Shown here: positions 12,801-14,261 of the stretch, piece after piece
Numbering within the stretch: position 1 is the first letter of the stretch
Layout: every line of letters starts with the position of its first letter
Source of the DNA: Clostridium sp. CAG:567
GTDB taxonomy: Bacteria; Bacillota; Clostridia; TANB77; CAG-508
Direction of reading: 5' to 3'
DNA length: 14,261 nucleotides
Assembly: GCA_000437855.1 (NCBI GenBank)
Contig: FR902196.1
Location: forward strand, 18,949 to 33,209
Made by a program: the position numbers and the translations under genes
The notes under the pieces: model-generated
Told to the model about the DNA's origin: nothing
Databases searched by the model: none
What the model saw: the letters and a program-made list of their open reading frames with translations, nothing else

Positions 12801-14166
12801 GAAGAAAAGAGAACAAAATAAAGAATTAGAAAAAGGCTCTGGAAGCTATGAGCAAGTTAAAAAAATCTTTGATAAAAATATGAAAAAAGATTATACGATT
12901 TTAATTCCTCAAATGGCTCCAATACATTTCGAGTTATTAGAAGCTGCAGTTGCTTCATGTGGTTACAAGGTAGAATTATTAAGAAACTGCACTCAACATA
13001 CTGTTGAAACTGGATTAAAATATGTAAATAATGATGCTTGTTATCCATCTATTTTAACTACTGGTCAAATGATAGAAGCTTTGGAATCTGGCAAATATGA
13101 TTTAAATAAAACAGCTTTAATAATGTCTCAAACTGGTGGTGGCTGTAGAGCAACAAACTACATTGGATTTATTCGTAAAGCTTTAAAAGATGCTGGCTTT
13201 GCAAATGTTCCAGTTATATCATTTAATGTTGTTGGTATGGAAAAAATGCCTGGATTTAAAATTACAATATCAATGATTGAAAGAATGATTAAATGTGTTG
13301 TATATGCAGATTTATTGCAAAAAATGCTTACAAAAAATAGAGCTTATGAAATACATAAAGGTGAAACTCAAAAATTATTTGATGAGTGGCTAGAAAAATG
13401 TAAAACACTAGTTGTAAAATCAACTATGAAAGAGTTTAAACAAAATATTTATGATATAGTAAATGATTTTGAAAAAATTGAGCTAGATACTTCAATTGAA
13501 AAACCAAAAGTAGGTATTGTTGGTGAAGTACTTATTAAATATCATCCTTTTGGAAACAACTTTGTAGCAGATAAATTAGAAGGAGAAGGTGCTGAAGTAA
13601 TTCTTCCTGATTTTATGGGATTTGTTAAATTTATAGCAACACATAAAATTACGTTTAATCAACTAATAAAAACTGATAAAATGAAAGCTAAATTATTTAA
13701 AGCAGCAATTAAATTAATTAACATTTTAGAAAAAGACTCTGTTATAGCTCTTAAAAATTCTAAAAAAGGTTATTTATTACCTTGTAATATATTTGAGCTA
13801 GAAACTAAAGTTAAGGACATTTTATCAATTGGAAATCAAACAGGTGAAGGCTGGTTTTTAACAGCTGAAATGGTAGAATATATTGAACATGGTATTCCCA
13901 ATATAGTTTGTGTACAACCATTTGCATGTTTACCAAATCACGTAGTTGGAAAAGGCGTTATAAAAACTATTAGAGATAAATACCCTGATGCAAATATTGC
14001 TCCAGTTGATTATGATCCTGGTGCTAGTGAAGCAAACCAAACAAATAGAATTAAATTATTAATGACAGTAGCAAAAGATAATTTAAAAAGACAACAAAAA
14101 GAAAAATTAGCAATAAAAAAAGAAAATAATATTTATCAGAATTCTAATGTAACTATAAAAAAATAA
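9841..14166 (+). CDS. Acyl-CoA dehydratase activase-related fusion protein (two BcrAD/BadFG/HgdC domains + DUF2229 + HgdB-like region)
   Basis: This 1441-residue protein joins two ASKHA-fold activase domains with a dehydratase-like part. Domain 1 (about 5-260) has GLDVGSTTVKIVI, GGEDAKI (104-110) and cluster-type cysteines Cys125 and Cys164. Domain 2 (about 322-580) has GIDAGSTTTKL, GGQDMKYI (423-430), Cys446 and Cys485. A cysteine knot follows (Cys611, 614, 618, 637), then a DUF2229 block starting GIPRVLNMYEDYPFWF (678-693) with Cys727 and Cys752. The C-terminal third resembles HgdB-type subunits, ending with PFACLPNHVVGKG (1360-1372). True activases such as HgdC use ATP to inject an electron from a 4Fe-4S cluster into 2-hydroxyacyl-CoA dehydratases. 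This large fused form is widespread in anaerobic Firmicutes, but its substrate is undefined. AGGAGA (9825-9830) precedes the ATG. Oxygen-sensitive clusters suit an anaerobe. Confidence 0.93.
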   Translation: MEKLLHVGLDVGSTTVKIVIMDENLNTIYTDYQRHFSDTKNTVCNVLTDLAEKYEDYEFTIALTGSGAMSAANFLDLPFIQEVVSCKRAVEKYIPQTDVVIELGGEDAKIIYFDKSIEQRMNGTCAGGTGAFIDQMASLLHTDPTGLNELAKNHKMIYPIASRCGVFAKTDVQPLLNEGAAKEDIAASIFQAVVNQTISGLACGRPIRGNVAFLGGPLNYLSELRNRFIETLKLEGDAIIIPEKAHLLVAKGAALDSVESSHAITSQKLKSKIEMLRSSHDDTSHPLSPLFSIDEEYKEFKERHDKETVKKGDLKTYEGDCFVGIDAGSTTTKLTVIDSEGTLLYSLYGSNEGNPLQSVIQMLKKLYAEKPEKAIIRYSGVTGYGEKLIQTALNVDLNEIETIAHYTAAKQFMPNVTSIVDIGGQDMKYIRMKNGAIDNIMLNEACSSGCGSFIETFAKSLNLSIEEFVNSALEARRPVDLGSRCTVFMNSKIKQAQKEGYSVGDISAGLSYSVIKNAIQKVMKVRDVKTLGAHIVVQGGTFYNDAVLRAFELIVGRNVVRPDIAGLMGAYGVALLAKEQYEANLDMEYVSTLSKPEDLDKLKIDISHVRCNGCENHCLLTINKFSNGSRYISGNRCEKGAGNVGEHKNLPNVMKYKYERIFGYIPLDEKDATRGTIGIPRVLNMYEDYPFWFTFLTNLGFRVVLSEKSNRKTYEKGMESMPSESVCFPAKLSHGHIIGLIKQGIKTIFYPCMPYSRKEYEKADNHYNCPIVISYSEVLKNNVEELKENNIKFLNPFLPFDCKKLAETIMELPEFAEYNFTKKELLAAAKKAEEEYQKFKQDIRDKGEETLEYMNKNNLKGIVLAGRPYHVDPEVNHGIDTLITSLGLCVLTEDSICNQTEVKRPIRVVDQWVFHARLYAAADFVGKHDNLELVQLNSFGCGVDAVTTDQVEEILNSFGKMYTLIKIDEINNLGAVRIRIRSLLASMKKREQNKELEKGSGSYEQVKKIFDKNMKKDYTILIPQMAPIHFELLEAAVASCGYKVELLRNCTQHTVETGLKYVNNDACYPSILTTGQMIEALESGKYDLNKTALIMSQTGGGCRATNYIGFIRKALKDAGFANVPVISFNVVGMEKMPGFKITISMIERMIKCVVYADLLQKMLTKNRAYEIHKGETQKLFDEWLEKCKTLVVKSTMKEFKQNIYDIVNDFEKIELDTSIEKPKVGIVGEVLIKYHPFGNNFVADKLEGEGAEVILPDFMGFVKFIATHKITFNQLIKTDKMKAKLFKAAIKLINILEKDSVIALKNSKKGYLLPCNIFELETKVKDILSIGNQTGEGWFLTAEMVEYIEHGIPNIVCVQPFACLPNHVVGKGVIKTIRDKYPDANIAPVDYDPGASEANQTNRIKLLMTVAKDNLKRQQKEKLAIKKENNIYQNSNVTIKK

Positions 14167-14169
14167 TAT

Positions 14170-14217
14170 AAAAATAAAATCTCCTTAATTAATTTAGAAT
14201 GGAGATTTTATTTTTTT
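14170..14217 (+). terminator. Intrinsic terminator of the activase-type gene
   Basis: AAAAATAAAATCTCC (14170-14184) and GGAGATTTTATTTTT (14201-14215) form a perfect 15-bp stem with a 16-base loop, and the T-run continues to 14217. It begins four bases after the stop codon. The remaining 44 bases of the window are almost pure A/T and hold nothing recognisable. Confidence 0.9.
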
Positions 14218-14261
14218 GATATATAAATTAAATATTAAATAATAAATAATTAATTAAAAAA

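Noticed and set aside
1..14261. tRNA or rRNA genes, riboswitches, prophage or integron parts
   Set aside because: Both strands were scanned by eye. No cloverleaf with T-loop GTTCRA and CCA-type end, no rRNA-like stretch, no known riboswitch core and no integrase or transposase frame was seen.

Overview
The window is AT-rich DNA (visibly well below 35% GC) with strong GGAGG-type ribosome binding sites. It encodes SpoIIR, a GerMN-domain protein and a very large CoA-dehydratase-activase-type protein. Together these point to an anaerobic, endospore-forming Firmicute of the class Clostridia. The genus cannot be fixed from the sequence alone.

Layout. Positions 1-223 are AT-rich and hold a small element bounded by perfect 12-bp inverted repeats (84-211). 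A minus-strand operon, murA - walJ-like MBL hydrolase - rlmH (2770 down to 224), follows. It has a near-consensus promoter, and murA probably starts at a TTG rather than the upstream ATG. spoIIR lies upstream on the same strand (3519-2872). A 339-base intergenic region with two strong hairpins separates it from a rightward run: an unrecognised 176-aa protein (3859-4389), a UDPGP-family nucleotidyltransferase (4456-5700), a 161-base nested palindrome (5712-5872) and a phosphohexomutase (5908-7638). The last two enzymes fit sugar-6-P to sugar-1-P to UDP-sugar, feeding envelope or spore polysaccharide synthesis as MurA does. The mutase converges on a TtcA-like tRNA thiolase (8383-7664) through one perfect hairpin that contains both stop codons.

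Positions 8431-8760 form a compact type I toxin-antitoxin-like locus. A 50-aa hydrophobic peptide is on the minus strand. A converging plus-strand RNA with a consensus promoter runs to a strong terminator built inside the 3' end of the peptide gene. The two transcripts begin with related leader sequences. A 55-aa basic orphan protein (8863-9030) follows and ends at an 18-bp perfect hairpin shared with a convergent GerMN-domain membrane protein (9624-9082). The window closes with a 1441-aa activase/dehydratase fusion (9841-14166) with its own promoter and terminator.

Most genes are ordinary Clostridia housekeeping or sporulation genes. The parts most worth a second look are the toxin/antisense locus, the two palindromic or MITE-like elements, the paired hairpins upstream of spoIIR, the two orphan proteins and the murA start.
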